Assembly: GCA_000467715.1 (NCBI GenBank)
Contig: AJFK01000174.1
Span: 25,747-89,746, forward strand
Direction: 5' to 3'
DNA from: Hysterium pulicare CBS 123377
Taxonomy: Eukaryota; Ascomycota; Dothideomycetes; Hysteriales; Hysteriaceae
Length of the DNA: 64,000 bases
Positions 22,438-34,013 of this stretch are shown piece after piece; the first letter of the stretch is position 1, and each line of letters opens with the position of its first letter. A program made the translations under genes and the position numbers. Under the pieces are notes generated by a model that worked only from the letters and a program-made list of their open reading frames with translations, searched no databases and was not told the DNA's origin.

Positions 22438-25434
22438 ATGGGACGGGGTCACAAGTTCTCCTTCCCTATACCGGGCCGGAGATCGAATAATGCGAGCAAG
22501 AACGTCGACGATACCAGTTCAATCCCCTCTACCCCTTCCATCCCATCGGAATGGTCTCCTCACGTCCGGGATCCCTCACAGAAGTCCAAAGCAGAGCGAC
22601 TGCTTGGGACTTCAATACGGCCGTCTGCGAAGCCACGGCCTAACCCTCCACAACAAAGCTCGAGCTATATGACTGTCTCGGTGTCTGAGGCTAGCTTCGA
22701 ATCCGAGCATATGGATATGGGTTCTTCGACTGCGGTAGAGGATATTATTATTCCGCAGCCGTGGCATAACCTGTACCCTCGACCGTCTTCAAATCTACTG
22801 GGCGCCGCTTACAAGGATGCAAATGGCCGATCTCCATCGTATAGCAGTTCAGTCAGTCGGCAAATACACCCTCAAGGGTCGTCATCAACGTTACGGTCAT
22901 ATTATGATGCCAAGAAGTCCCCACTGTCTGTTTCTCAACAAACCTCCGCTTCTGCAGTTCGTGATATGGCTCTGAGGAAAGGGCATCCGCCAATAGTACT
23001 CAAGCCAGAGACCGACCATTCCGCAACCGATCTTGGGTTTCCTAGCGGACAGGACAACGCGAAAAGCAAACCTAGAAAGACTAAACCTGCAAGATTAGAC
23101 CTGTCTAAACTTTTTCCAAAGCCCAATCGAAATGGAGAGGACAGCAAAGGACCACTACTATCACCTACTAAGTTTGTTGATTCTCCAGCTGCGGTGTCTG
23201 CGATATCGGATTATTTCCCACGACAAATGTCACATGATTCCCCGAAATCCAAATCAAAGTCGATCAAAAGCGGTAAAGGAGGTGAGAAGACTGCAAAGAC
23301 ATCTAAGAAACAATCACAGCAGAAGACTGTCCAGCGTGACATGTACGACAATGCGAAGGTCAACGTCAGGCGACCCCCTCGTGGTATCGAGCATTGGTTT
23401 GATGGTCTGGGTGAAGAAAGTGATGAGGACTTGCTAGAATCGCCAGCTCCCGTGAGACAGCAAATTTCCCCTAATAACCTACCACCAACATTGGCCCCTG
23501 TCAGAAAGAGTTCATTAGGGCGACTTTTGACGACAGAGGTTCAGTCTCCTGCAAAGGCACAACATAGTCATCACAATAACCATGTCGTCCGAATGGAACA
23601 GCACCCTCCATCCAACACATTTCAGTCCCATCATCTCAACTCTCCAAGTCAATACTCCCTTCAAAGCCATACGTCGGCTCGAACCAAGGAGTCCAGGTTC
23701 TCCACGAATAATCTGCAAGATTCAAGCGTCCTATCCATGTCCTCCTCAGACGATGACGAAGACGAACCGAAAACAAAGAGACTACCTCCTGTATTACGCG
23801 ACAGTCTTGCCGTTTCAACTGACAATGAGAGCGAGATCATCATCGGCAAGGCGCAAGCATTCGAGGTTCAGCCACGACACAAGAACCGCCTTAACCTTGA
23901 TAGATGCGGATCAGATTCAAGGATGAGTGCCCGATCAACTTCAACCAGTGCCGCGACTATCGAAGTCATGTACTCGCCAGATCCTACATCTTATCTTGCT
24001 CCGCCCAGATATAGTCGTGCTTGGAAATCTAGCCATTCAAGGCAACCTTCAGCGATCCCGGAGGATGATGCCCGCCCGCGTACCTCCGCTAGCGGTGATA
24101 TAACTCCGAATGGTCGCCCAGGGTCGCCTTCGTCCGTGTCGACCAGCGTTCGAAGTGGGAAAACGTCAAAAAGTGAACCGCGTCCTCGTACTGACGGACA
24201 CAAGCTCATGGCAGTAACCGAGGAAGAGGAAGCACTGCTTGAAATGATGCGTCGAAAGCGAGCAGCGATGGCCCAGCATAGTTTTACAGAAGGGTACAAG
24301 ACCGCCATAAAGCTAGAGCAGGCCCAGAAACGAACCATGTCACCAACCCTCGATAACGAGACTACTCCTCGCACATCAGCGTTCTTGACCCTAGACAGCC
24401 CTCCGAATGGTGGTCTTATCAATAGCTTTCCAATGCCATCATCCTCGTCCGTGCGTTCTCAACAGAGCTTTCTTGCCAGTCCTACGTCCCCAAATCTTGC
24501 GCCCACACCAGCTCGAGGTCGTTCCCTTACACCTCGAGGGCCGCTCAGTGCATCGACTAGCACATTACGTGATACCTCCACGTCAGATTCTAACACTACG
24601 CCAAATGCCAATCCCAGACCCTCCGACTCGCCTTCTACTCGAATGTATCAGCTTTCTCCAGCTCTCGACTTTTCGCCTCTAGATGCCACTTTCCCTTCCG
24701 AAGTGCGGAGATCACCGAGTGCTAGCGCTACAACACCAACAACCGCAAGTCATGCGTCGCCTGTTCCTTCGCCGGTTACACCTCGCTTCCGACATGACGA
24801 AGCAGATGTAGATGTCAAAGTTGCTGGTAGCGAGCCAAGCTGCAACGGTGACGAGGAAATGGGCGTAAGCTCTACCGGCATCATCGAACCAATATCCGCA
24901 CTCGTCAAAGAACCTCGTCAGACCAACACAGCTAGCCCACGACCTCGTCGCCGTACAGCTAGTAGCGGAGCCGAAGTCACATTCAGTCCGGATACCCGCC
25001 CGAATGGATCTGCGCGAGAATCACCATCACAACAACACGCCGAAATGTTTCGTTACGCACATCAACCACACTCATACGATGTCCCAGAATTAAACCTGAA
25101 CGACTCCGCAAAACCATACCGACCACGTGCATCCCACCGCACCAGCAGCATCGCCGCTTCCACGACTGGGAGCTATCGTAGCGGCCGCACAAGCATTGCT
25201 TCGAGCGGTACTGCGACCACGCCCACGGGCACAGTCTTCCGCGATCGTTCGGTCCGCGACAGTCGCATCAGCAAGTCGAGTCGTTTGAGCAGGGATAACC
25301 TGAAGCGAGAGAGTGGGTTTCATTCGCCCAATACGATCAGTGCGAGGTGTAGCGTAAGCGAGGATGTCCTGGCTGCGTGGGGGAGTCTGGGTGGATGGAG
25401 GGATTTCGATCAGGGGAGGGTGCATGGAATGTGA
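22438..25434 (+). CDS. large Ser/Pro-rich conserved fungal protein, function unknown
   Basis: Single exon, 998 aa from ATG at 22438 (MGRGHKFSFPIPGRRSNN). The frame is open further upstream but contains no other ATG. The protein is dominated by Ser, Pro, Thr, Arg and Lys with many SP/TP sites and is expected to be mostly disordered. A basic Lys-rich stretch lies at about 195-320. The one compact-looking part is at about residues 590-650 (LMAVTEEEEALLEMMRRKRAAM followed by EGYKTAIKLEQ), an acidic then basic helix. Codon use and length argue for a real gene. No catalytic motif is visible. It may be a regulatory or scaffold protein, but the family is not recognised. Convergent with the ABC transporter. 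Confidence 0.78.
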   Translation: MGRGHKFSFPIPGRRSNNASKNVDDTSSIPSTPSIPSEWSPHVRDPSQKSKAERLLGTSIRPSAKPRPNPPQQSSSYMTVSVSEASFESEHMDMGSSTAVEDIIIPQPWHNLYPRPSSNLLGAAYKDANGRSPSYSSSVSRQIHPQGSSSTLRSYYDAKKSPLSVSQQTSASAVRDMALRKGHPPIVLKPETDHSATDLGFPSGQDNAKSKPRKTKPARLDLSKLFPKPNRNGEDSKGPLLSPTKFVDSPAAVSAISDYFPRQMSHDSPKSKSKSIKSGKGGEKTAKTSKKQSQQKTVQRDMYDNAKVNVRRPPRGIEHWFDGLGEESDEDLLESPAPVRQQISPNNLPPTLAPVRKSSLGRLLTTEVQSPAKAQHSHHNNHVVRMEQHPPSNTFQSHHLNSPSQYSLQSHTSARTKESRFSTNNLQDSSVLSMSSSDDDEDEPKTKRLPPVLRDSLAVSTDNESEIIIGKAQAFEVQPRHKNRLNLDRCGSDSRMSARSTSTSAATIEVMYSPDPTSYLAPPRYSRAWKSSHSRQPSAIPEDDARPRTSASGDITPNGRPGSPSSVSTSVRSGKTSKSEPRPRTDGHKLMAVTEEEEALLEMMRRKRAAMAQHSFTEGYKTAIKLEQAQKRTMSPTLDNETTPRTSAFLTLDSPPNGGLINSFPMPSSSSVRSQQSFLASPTSPNLAPTPARGRSLTPRGPLSASTSTLRDTSTSDSNTTPNANPRPSDSPSTRMYQLSPALDFSPLDATFPSEVRRSPSASATTPTTASHASPVPSPVTPRFRHDEADVDVKVAGSEPSCNGDEEMGVSSTGIIEPISALVKEPRQTNTASPRPRRRTASSGAEVTFSPDTRPNGSARESPSQQHAEMFRYAHQPHSYDVPELNLNDSAKPYRPRASHRTSSIAASTTGSYRSGRTSIASSGTATTPTGTVFRDRSVRDSRISKSSRLSRDNLKRESGFHSPNTISARCSVSEDVLAAWGSLGGWRDFDQGRVHGM

Positions 25435-26168
25435 TGATGGGGTTTTTCCTTGGGATACTAAGTAGAAGTAGAAGATGCTGGGCTGGATGGGACGGGGAGT
25501 CCTCTATATCCAAGGCATCTTGGACCCGTCATCTCCTTTTGGTTCGTCATTTCTCTTTGTCTATTTTCCATCTGTCTGATGATATTTACGAAGGTCGGGC
25601 TGGGCTGGGGTTGGGTTATAATCTCCTTATTAATGTTGGATCGCAATCGGTCGGTCTCCCTCGCCCCTTTTTCCAGCTCTCTTCTCGCGAGTCTCTTAAC
25701 GTCTCGATACCCTTTTTTGGTTTTTTGCGCGTTGGGGTGAGGAAAAACCACATCTTATCATGTCTATTAATATTTTCTTATTTTTGTTTATGCTATCCGT
25801 ATAGAGAGATAGAAAGTGAGTCGCGGGGTGGATGCATTATACTTTAGCGATGACGTATGTACGTATGTTGAGACAGTAGTGCTGGGATGAGTCTTAGCTT
25901 AGGCTCTGATGGAAGAATTGAGGTTATATCGATAAATAAAGTGACTAGGCTTTTTGACTGATGTGTGAATGTATGAGAATTATCAGATTAACGAACCCCC
26001 ATTCTTTCACGACTGTAACAGCAAAATCTCTTCGGATGCTCAACCAATGAAATACTTCCCAACCACCGAACATCCTACCAACCTCCACATCTTCAATCAA
26101 ACTCATCCCTCAATATACGACCCACTTTCCTAACCTATCGAACCCGAACGTCCCACCCATCTACCTAC
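25435..26168. other. convergent intergenic region
   Basis: About 730 nt between stop codons of the Ser-rich protein and the ABC transporter; 3' UTRs expected. Nothing else seen. Confidence 0.6.
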
Positions 26169-29100
26169 TTACCCCCTCTTCTTCCCCAACTTAACCTTCA
26201 CCACAAAGATCAAATACGTAGCCAGAACAACCACAGCCCAATTAAACCCCACAAACCCAACATAAGCGCCCACATCCTCCCCTCTCTTCCCCCACCGAAA
26301 CCCATACTGCTCCACATACTCGTCTCCCGTCTTATACGGGCAATAAGCACAACTACCCTCCCTCTCACCATCAACAACATACCCCGGGTTACTGTCCAGG
26401 AAACCGCCCGCATACGCCGCGCAGGACAAACTCGCGTTGCTCGGTGGCAAAAGGAACGTAGATGTCTCGTCCGGAGCGCAGCGGATCTCAACACCGCTCA
26501 GAAACCCCGTCGCCATGCCCTCGGTGAAGTAAACCTGCGGCGAGACATTGAAGAACCATCTCCAGCCCTTGGGCGTCAGGGGCGGCGGCGACAGGGGTCC
26601 GGCGAAGGTGTTCACGACCAGGTAGACGAATGGCGTCATCATGAGGGCTTGCAGCATTGTGGGCATGATACTAGCGATGCCCTGCCCGAGGGACGTGTAG
26701 AAGAGGGCGTAGAGTTCGTAAAGGAACCAGGAGTATGCTGCGCGTGAGGAGGAGGAGGACGAGGGGAACGACGTGTTGGCGTAGACGGTGAAATACCACA
26801 TGAGCCAGTACACGAGCGCGGAGAGTAGGGCGTAAGGGATTTCCGCCACCATGGCCGAGATGACGAAGACGCTCCAGTGGTACGTGTGGCTTGACTTCTC
26901 GCGCGCGAGATAGATGCTCCGCAGGGCGGCGAAGCGCGGTTCGAGCTGCACCATTTGCGGAGGCGCGGTGATGAGGGCGACGAAGAGGGAGAAGATGCGG
27001 CCGCGCGCGTCTCGCACCGAGTTGCCGAGTTGCAGGAAGGTGAGGCCGTTTAGGAGGGCGTTGAAGAGGTTTATGAGGATCTTGGAGACGGCGTAGTTTG
27101 GTTCGCGCCAGTAGTTTGTGAAGGCGCGGGCTTGCACGCAGCGGAGTTGCTCTAGGTAGCTGGCGGCGAAGGGGGAGGAGTCGGATGTGAGGGATTTGGA
27201 GGTGGAGGCGGGTGGGTTTGAGAGAAGATGGGTTACTTCGGATTCGGACTCTTTGAATTCTCTGCTTTCTTTCCAGATCTTGTTCAGGTTAGCTATACCA
27301 TGTGGAAGCATTGATGCGGAAGAAACGTACCTGCGCCCACTCCTTGGTATCCTTATTCTCTCTCCCAGTAACTTCAATGAAATACTCCGCTGGATTCTCA
27401 TCCACTCCAGCTTCCCTCGCATGTCTTTCAAAATACTTCAGTACAGTCTCACAACGTGGCCCAAGTTGCCCGAAATAGACGACCTTGCCCCCGGGCGCCA
27501 ACAACAACAGATTATCGAATTGATAAATCAACTGTGCTGCTGGTTGATGGATTGTGCAAAGAATCGACTGTCCGGCATTTGATATCTTCCTCATAAGCCT
27601 GACGATCGATGCCGCGGAATCGCTATCGAGTCCAGAAGTGGGCTCGTCAAAAAAAATGATCAGTTCAGGTCGTGCTGCTAACTCGACTCCGATGGTAAGT
27701 CGTTTGCGTCGTTCCAAAGATAGACCTGCCCCCGGAACGCCAATAAGCGCGTCCGCTATATCCTGGATTTCCAACATCTCAATCACTTCTTCTACGTAGG
27801 CATATCTCTCTGATAGAGGGACATTGTCGGATCGACGGAGTCGTGCGGACATCTGTAGAGCTTCGCGCACGGTAGATGTGGGTAAGTGTATATCTTGTTG
27901 CTGAACATATCCCATGCGCCGACCGGCTGATTTGGGGAGAGGTTTGCCGTCGAGATATATGCCACCCGAAAGCACGCCTAATGATACTCGTTGAGAGAGA
28001 ACATTCATTAGAGTAGTCTACTATATGTCAGCTTGTGATGGCTACACTGAATCGTGGCTGGTGTACCTTTCCGGCTCCAGAAAGGCCCATGAGAGCGGTC
28101 ATTTCGCCGGGTTTGACCCAGCCTACACTTTGGAGTTGGTAAAAGAACTATCGCAGTACGTGAAGATGAATACTAACCGGTCACTTGATCAAGTAAACGT
28201 TTTCCTCCCTCCTCGTCTTTGATATCCAGAGAAAGGTCTCGCCAAAGAAAAAGACTACCTCCAAAGTCGATATTCGATGGTATCTTCTGTCCACTCGGCT
28301 TTTCATCTCCATCTACCTCCTGCATGGTGGATTCTACTCTCTTATCCTCACTTTCAATGTCGTTTTTCGGTGCAGGAAGTCGTTTCAAGGAGCCAAGCTT
28401 ATAATAAATTGTTGCCATGCGTCCTGCCGCAGGTTTAAATCGCTCCATTCCAATACTAGATTAATGAATGTCAGATTTCCTGTTATCGTCTTGCTCAATT
28501 TCATGGAATTATACTTACGCTACACAAATGGCAAAGAAAAGGAAGAAAGCTGCGTTGATGCCAACATTTCGCCACAAATGATCGTGATGAAAGCTGTATT
28601 GAGATGACAGATAGGACCGACCCTTCACTGTCAGGTCGCCAGGCAAAGATCCAGCAATAGCACAAGTTTGGAAGCTTGGATCGTTGTATTGCCCGCCACG
28701 TGGTACGATATCTGCCTCGCTACAGCCGAAGGTTTGGGAAGAAAATTCATTCACCATTATAGATTCGAACGCGTAGTACATAGGCTATGAGAGTTGGTTA
28801 GACGAATGTAGGTGTTAGCTTTGAGAACTTACGTCTAGGAAACGAAGCCAACCCAACCAATCTTTCATTCCTGTTCCGCGGATCAGCTGTTTGACATTTC
28901 TCCAGATACTTCAACTCAACAAGACTTACCGGAAATGGGTATATAGAAGCCAGTATATATGATCAGCACATTCAACCATATTCCAACCGGCAGTGCTGCT
29001 CTATCAGGCGCCACAGTAAAAACGGCGATAGCTCTGAACATAGTCGAGATGGACTGAAAGGCTAGGTAGAGACTTAAAAACCAAATGAAGAAGCTGGATG

Positions 29101-30769
29101 CCTCCCATTTGAAATGGACCATAAAGTACAACGGGATGTTATAGACAATTGATAGGACTTTCCATGGAACATCTGCTATGATCTGGCCTATCGCATAGGC
29201 ACCAGGTCTATAAAATCGAAGAGATTTATGCTTGAGCAGGATTGGCCGCTGGACAAAAGTGCTGCGTAGCTCTGCTGATGCTCGCAATGCGACAATCAGA
29301 ACGCAAAAGAACAATGCAGAGGCGCGAGTGAACACTCCTCGGGTGTTGGGACGTTGATTGTAAAAAATCGTGCCGACTACAAGAGCTTGAATGACCGTGG
29401 CAACGCTTTCGGAAATCCAGGCTCCCCTATCGGTGAAGTGGATCTGGAACTGCCTCTTGCAACATAGAGCGACCTGGCGCCAGGCAGGTAGCACGTACTG
29501 CGTCTTCACATTCCCCATTGGCTTGCTCCGCGTCTCATTAGCTTGGGCTGTGGAGCAAAGCTCCTGATAATAAGCACTCCTCTGGAAAGCATTCGCCAGG
29601 TCCTCAACAGTCCTTGGAAGTTGTCCAGTAAAATCTCCTCTCTCTGACCATGTCGAGTTATCTCCAGACATTGATGTAAGAAATTCTGCAAGTGTGGCTC
29701 CTGGTGGCTTTCGAAATCCAAGTTCCTGGAAGTATTTGATGGCATCTCTGACCGGTCCAAAATAAATTTGATGTCCTTTATTGATGACAAGCACTTTATC
29801 GAAATAGTCGGAAAGTGAGTCGCCAGATTGGTACATGCTCATCACACATGCACAGCGATTGTGATTTACATATGCACGTACAATTTGGGCAAACCTAATA
29901 GCAGTTGACGAGTCCAGGCCTGCAGTTGGGTTATCGAAGCAGAGCAATCTATATTTTGAAGATGTTAGCCCGTGGTATTTCGGGATCAGGAGTCACTTTC
30001 CTTGCTTGCGTGGCAAGAGTCTCCGCAAGAGACACCCTGCGGCGTTGGCCACCAGATATGCGTTCAACCGGTGTGGAAAGCACCTTGGAAAGTCCAAATA
30101 ATTCCGCCAGAGCGAGAACGCTGTCGTTGAGTTGAGTTGCTCGTGAAGGCGTTTTCAAAGACGTTTTCGACTCAATGGCGAATCTGGCGAATATGTTGTC
30201 AGCGACGAAGATCTCCTCGAACCTTCAACCGCTCAGCTTACCGCAAGGTAGTATCTACTGATAAAGTGCCAAAATGAATGTCATCCTCTCCACAGTACGC
30301 CAACCGTCCTGGGTCTTCAACCATCACTTCCGCTGGAGTCCAGCCACCATACGAAACACTACCCGTAACCCCCTTGTATTGTGCTCTCATATTTGCAAGG
30401 GTTTTCAACAATGTAGAGCAGCCCGCTCCTGGCTTTCCAATGACCATGACCATCTCGCCGCCTTTAATAGTCCCTTTGAACTGATGGAGAAGCGTCCTGG
30501 ACGAGCCCTGTGGTGATCGCAGATAGTGCATAGGATTCAAAAGACGCACAAGTTGTAGAAACGCGGTAGGAACTGTTGCCGACTCTTGGACCTTGGATAG
30601 ATCAGTTGGCTAATTGAATGATTGAGCGCGTACACGTAGAAGCACTCACACCATGTCCAGCGCCTTCCACTGAAAGGCCGTCTAAGATGACATCGGCGGC
30701 ACCAGGATCACTGGGGTTACGGGCAAGTACCAGAGCCACCAGTTCAGCTATATCTGCAGGCACATTCAT
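26169..30769 (-). CDS. PDR/ABCG-type ABC transporter (NBD-TMD-NBD-TMD)
   Basis: Ten exons on the minus strand: 30769-30650, 30591-30242, 30183-30001, 29948-28930, 28870-28833, 28784-28519, 28455-28178, 28122-28067, 28017-27331 and 27278-26169; about 1,368 aa. NBD1 has Walker [10 protein letters not shown] (about residue 92), signature [13 protein letters not shown] and Walker [18 protein letters not shown]1 follows, then a PDR-type luminal loop. NBD2 has Walker A GLSGAGKTT, the degenerate signature [13 protein letters not shown] and Walker [16 protein letters not shown], then TMD2. NBD1 keeps CST and NBD2 keeps GKTT, as usual for asymmetric fungal PDR pumps. The first visible Met (30769) gives an N-terminal extension of only about 90 residues before Walker A, shorter than usual, so an upstream exon may be missed. 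Intron 3 has a GA donor. Expected plasma-membrane efflux of drugs or metabolites. Confidence 0.85.
29949..30000 (-). other. non-canonical GA-AG intron in the ABC transporter
   Basis: Read on the minus strand, exon 3 ends GCAAG and the intron begins GAAAGT; the consensus would be GCAAG/GTAAGT, so position +2 is A instead of T (plus-strand base 29999). The acceptor TATAG and a GCTAAC branch motif are intact. Only a junction here gives ...[14 protein letters not shown]..., the right spacing between the ABC signature and Walker B. The only nearby GT (29996) leaves phase 0 and puts Walker B out of frame. A GC donor further upstream keeps frame but removes residues. Confidence 0.6.
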
Positions 30770-32364
30770 AGCCAAATAAAGCGCATATGCAAAATATGTG
30801 TCGTGGACCTTTGCCTTGAACAAATGCGCAGAAAGATTATCAAACTGAAGCTACTTGACTCAGCTGAATTCGACCTTCAACCTAGACACTGACCGTAAAA
30901 AAACATGAGACTTCTGAGGGAAGGTAAAAAGAATCAAAGATGGGTTTAGCAATTACATCAAAGTACTGGATAATCGCGCTAGCCGAAAGGAGCACACACT
31001 TGATCGCTCCTTTCAGGAACAAGCCTACCCCTTTTGGTTTAGCTCACAATCACGTGAAAGGGGTCCTTTTTATATTGGGTTGCACATAGATATCCAGACG
31101 TTCCTATTCCAGTTTTGCAGGAGTGACATAAATGGGGAACCGGCGATCATCAGCAAAGGCGTCATGGTTCTCCTCGAGGTTGGCCATGGAATAGGTAAGC
31201 AATGTGGAACTTTTAATCTGTATTGATTAATACTATTCCTAGCTCAACTGATACGCTCAGGCGACAAATCGCACAAGGTCCAAACTGGGTTCATGAAGAA
31301 AGTTTGCCTTCGACCGAGCCGGTGTTCTCACGGATAGCTCCCTGGCGTAGATAATGATCGTTTTAGAGCTGACGAATGCCATTCAATGCTCCCTTACATG
31401 CCGGATACGACCGATTGTGAAGGAGAAATAAGTTGCTCTTATTCGACCTGCTGGGACACACCATTAGCATGCGGCCTTGCCTTCTAGAGCATGGTCTCCT
31501 TGGGAATGTCGCGATTAAGAGACGAGTCATGGTGGGTGAAGTAGTTCAAAAGGTCAATGGAACAAACTCATTGAACATGATCTTGATAGACTTACGCATG
31601 AATAAGGAAAGTAATTCACTACCCGGGTGGCCAGTATAGCAAGGGCGGATGACCACCTTTAACATAAACCAGGGAAAGATCTTCGAAAAAACTTCCCTAG
31701 CGGTTATCAAGACAATGTGTCCGAGACCCGTCGCGCAAACAAAAGCATTGGCCCTTTATTATTTAATCAACATTCTATATCCAGTCCTGCTTGTGTAGGT
31801 ATGCCTCCTTCGCTAAGGCAGTCAATTCGGATGCCCGCGACAAATTCTGGTTTCGATATCGGCGTCCAAGAAAATGACGACTTTCTGGATTTGTAGAAAA
31901 TATCTGCCTCTGCTCGATGCTAAAATCATGAAGTTTTAAAAGGTGCTCAAAGAGATAACAATTTGAAATGGCACTTGGGCGCTAACACAATTGATAACAC
32001 TGTTCCTGGGTGGAGCTTGATCGACAAAGATAACAACTAAGGATTCAACGAGAGGTGGAAAATTCGACCTTGCATTTAGTCCATGTCTGGAATAGGCATA
32101 TTGCCGGCGCAGTGTCTTTCACCTCTTTACCTGAGGCCTAGTATGCCATGGAGCTCTCCATATGCGATCCCGGTCAAGTTGTCATGCGGGATAAGAGCGC
32201 GAAGAGTTGCAAAATCTTTTCGAGATTTCACACCTACCGACTTTCGAACCACTACCGTGACTAGTTACTTGGCCATAACAGAGAGCACCGTATAATTGTC
32301 GAGCCTTAGTTGCGTAGCTTTGCCAAGTCGCACAATAGAATGCCAAAGGTGAGAACGAGCGTTA
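30770..32364. other. intergenic, promoter of the ABC gene
   Basis: About 1.6 kb between the ABC start and the vps60 stop (both minus). The ABC promoter should lie at about 30900-31200. The frames at 31433-31639 and 32083-32295 have no motif. Nothing else recognised. Confidence 0.5.
31065..31074 (-). promoter_or_regulatory. candidate TATA box of the ABC gene
   Basis: TATAAAAAGG on the minus strand, about 300 nt upstream of the proposed start at 30769. A CACGTG box lies just downstream (about 31051). The distance hints at a leader with an intron or an upstream coding exon. Confidence 0.35.
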
Positions 32365-33055
32365 TCAACCTGCGGCTTCCTTCACTTTTCCAGGCTCAGG
32401 AGGTTCATCAATGAATTGTGGAGGTTGAGCTTCGTCCATCATGAAGCTGGGAACCCCTTGAGACTCTCCCAGACCTTCTAATTCGACTTCCTCTCCCAGA
32501 GCCTCCAGCTCCGCATCCAGCTCTGCCTCGTCGACGTCTTCTGGTACATCGTAGCTGCGGCTAATGCTCTCTTGTATATCGTTGCCCATGTCCATGAGAT
32601 CCGCCATTTCATCTTGCAGCTTTTCGATTTTATCAATATTGACCTTGCCGTACTGCTTGCGTAACTCCTTCGTAGTGGTCTTCATAGCATCGACAGTGGT
32701 CATAGTATTTTTCAGATTGTCCTGCATCATCCCCGCCTGCTCCATATTCCAAGATTGCTGCTGAAGTTGGTCGCGTTGTCCCTCGTACATTTTCCGCTGC
32801 TGTAGAACCTTCAGGGCTTTCTGCTTGATGGCAGTCTTGCCAGGACCATCGCGCATTTTGGCAAGGCGTTGCTGATAGGTAGTCAACTCCGCGTTGAGCT
32901 TGGCGAGCTTGACATCTATGGTTTCGATTCTTCCATCTACCTGTGCCGCCGTTAGAAGGGTAGCCAGAGCGACGGAGGGAAACACAAACGTTTGAGATGG
33001 CGCCGCTGAGGGTAGGCTTTGGAGCCGTATTCCTTGCACCAAATAAGCGGTTCAT
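32365..33055 (-). CDS. vps60: ESCRT-III-associated Snf7-family protein Vps60/CHMP5
   Basis: Two exons (33055-32990, 32940-32365), phase 0, 213 aa, close to the usual 220-230 aa. It begins MNRLFGARN, the expected Vps60 start. The body is a Snf7-type helical bundle (VDGRIETIDVKLAKLNAELT, MRDGPGKTAIKQKALKVL, KMYEGQRDQLQQQSWNMEQ) followed by an acidic segment with a MIT-interacting-type C-terminus (PEDVDEAELDAELEALGEE). Vps60 works with Vta1 to tune Vps4 at the multivesicular body. Diverges from the SIT4-associated gene 958 nt away. Confidence 0.93.
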
Positions 33056-34013
33056 CGTGGTGTCTGCACTGGGGGTAGTCAATTAGAGGAAGCTTTTGTT
33101 GTTGGGGGCAGCGTTGGGAGGTGAACGACGCATCTCGGAAGTTTATCACTGCCTGTAGTTAGGGCTGAAGTCGCCAGTCACGTGAGAATCATCACCGCCA
33201 CAGGCACCTGGCCTGGGTATCAGATATCAGCACTCCTTCACGTAAGGAGGAGATACGAACAGAGAGTCTGAGATTGTGTGTATGGGCATTTCTCATCCTG
33301 TGCTTCGTAGGGGCATGGCCCGCTCTGTTCATGGTCATTAGCAGTATGTATCGAAGATGGAGCGACGAGCTTTGGCCCCGAGGATGGCATCGGTAGCTCG
33401 CATGACCCCAAACAACATCCAGTGAGAGGCATGCCGTAATTTGCTTCTTACCACTGCCCGCAGCCGTGTCCAGTGCTTCGAGTGTGCGCGCCGTGACTGC
33501 TTTTGTTCTTGTGCCATTTTACTGTCTTTGGCCTTTCTAGCACCCACAATCCAGGCCCTGATGTGTTGTCACCGATATCCGAAGTCTTCTTGAATCTTTG
33601 CCCAGAGCTTACCTCAACAACCCCCCGCCTCACAACTGACTGGCACGACACAACATCTGTGCACAGCTTCTTGTGCATGTACATCGACCTGAGTTTCTAG
33701 AGCACGCGCTGATCTTGCTTTTTTCAGTCTCTGGGGCAGCCCTCAAGGTACGCTAAGCCTGTACCCTCCTGCTCCAATTCACTTCACACTCAACGGGAAC
33801 TACATACATTGGACGTTGTTACAGCAACTGATATAATGATTAATGGTCCAGTTTATTCCTCTTTACTGTACCCCTTGATGTGACAGTCCCTTCAACGCTG
33901 CAGCAAACTACCTCGCATGATATTCCCTAACCTTCGGCCGCCGCCACGCCCTCGAAGTCCTTTTTTCGCGTCCTCTCTTCCCCCGTCTAATAGCTGAGAT
34001 TACAAGAGCAACC
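33056..34013. other. divergent promoter region vps60 / SIT4-associated gene
   Basis: Nearly 1 kb between two divergent starts; several short antisense frames without motifs. No RNA gene seen. Confidence 0.55.
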
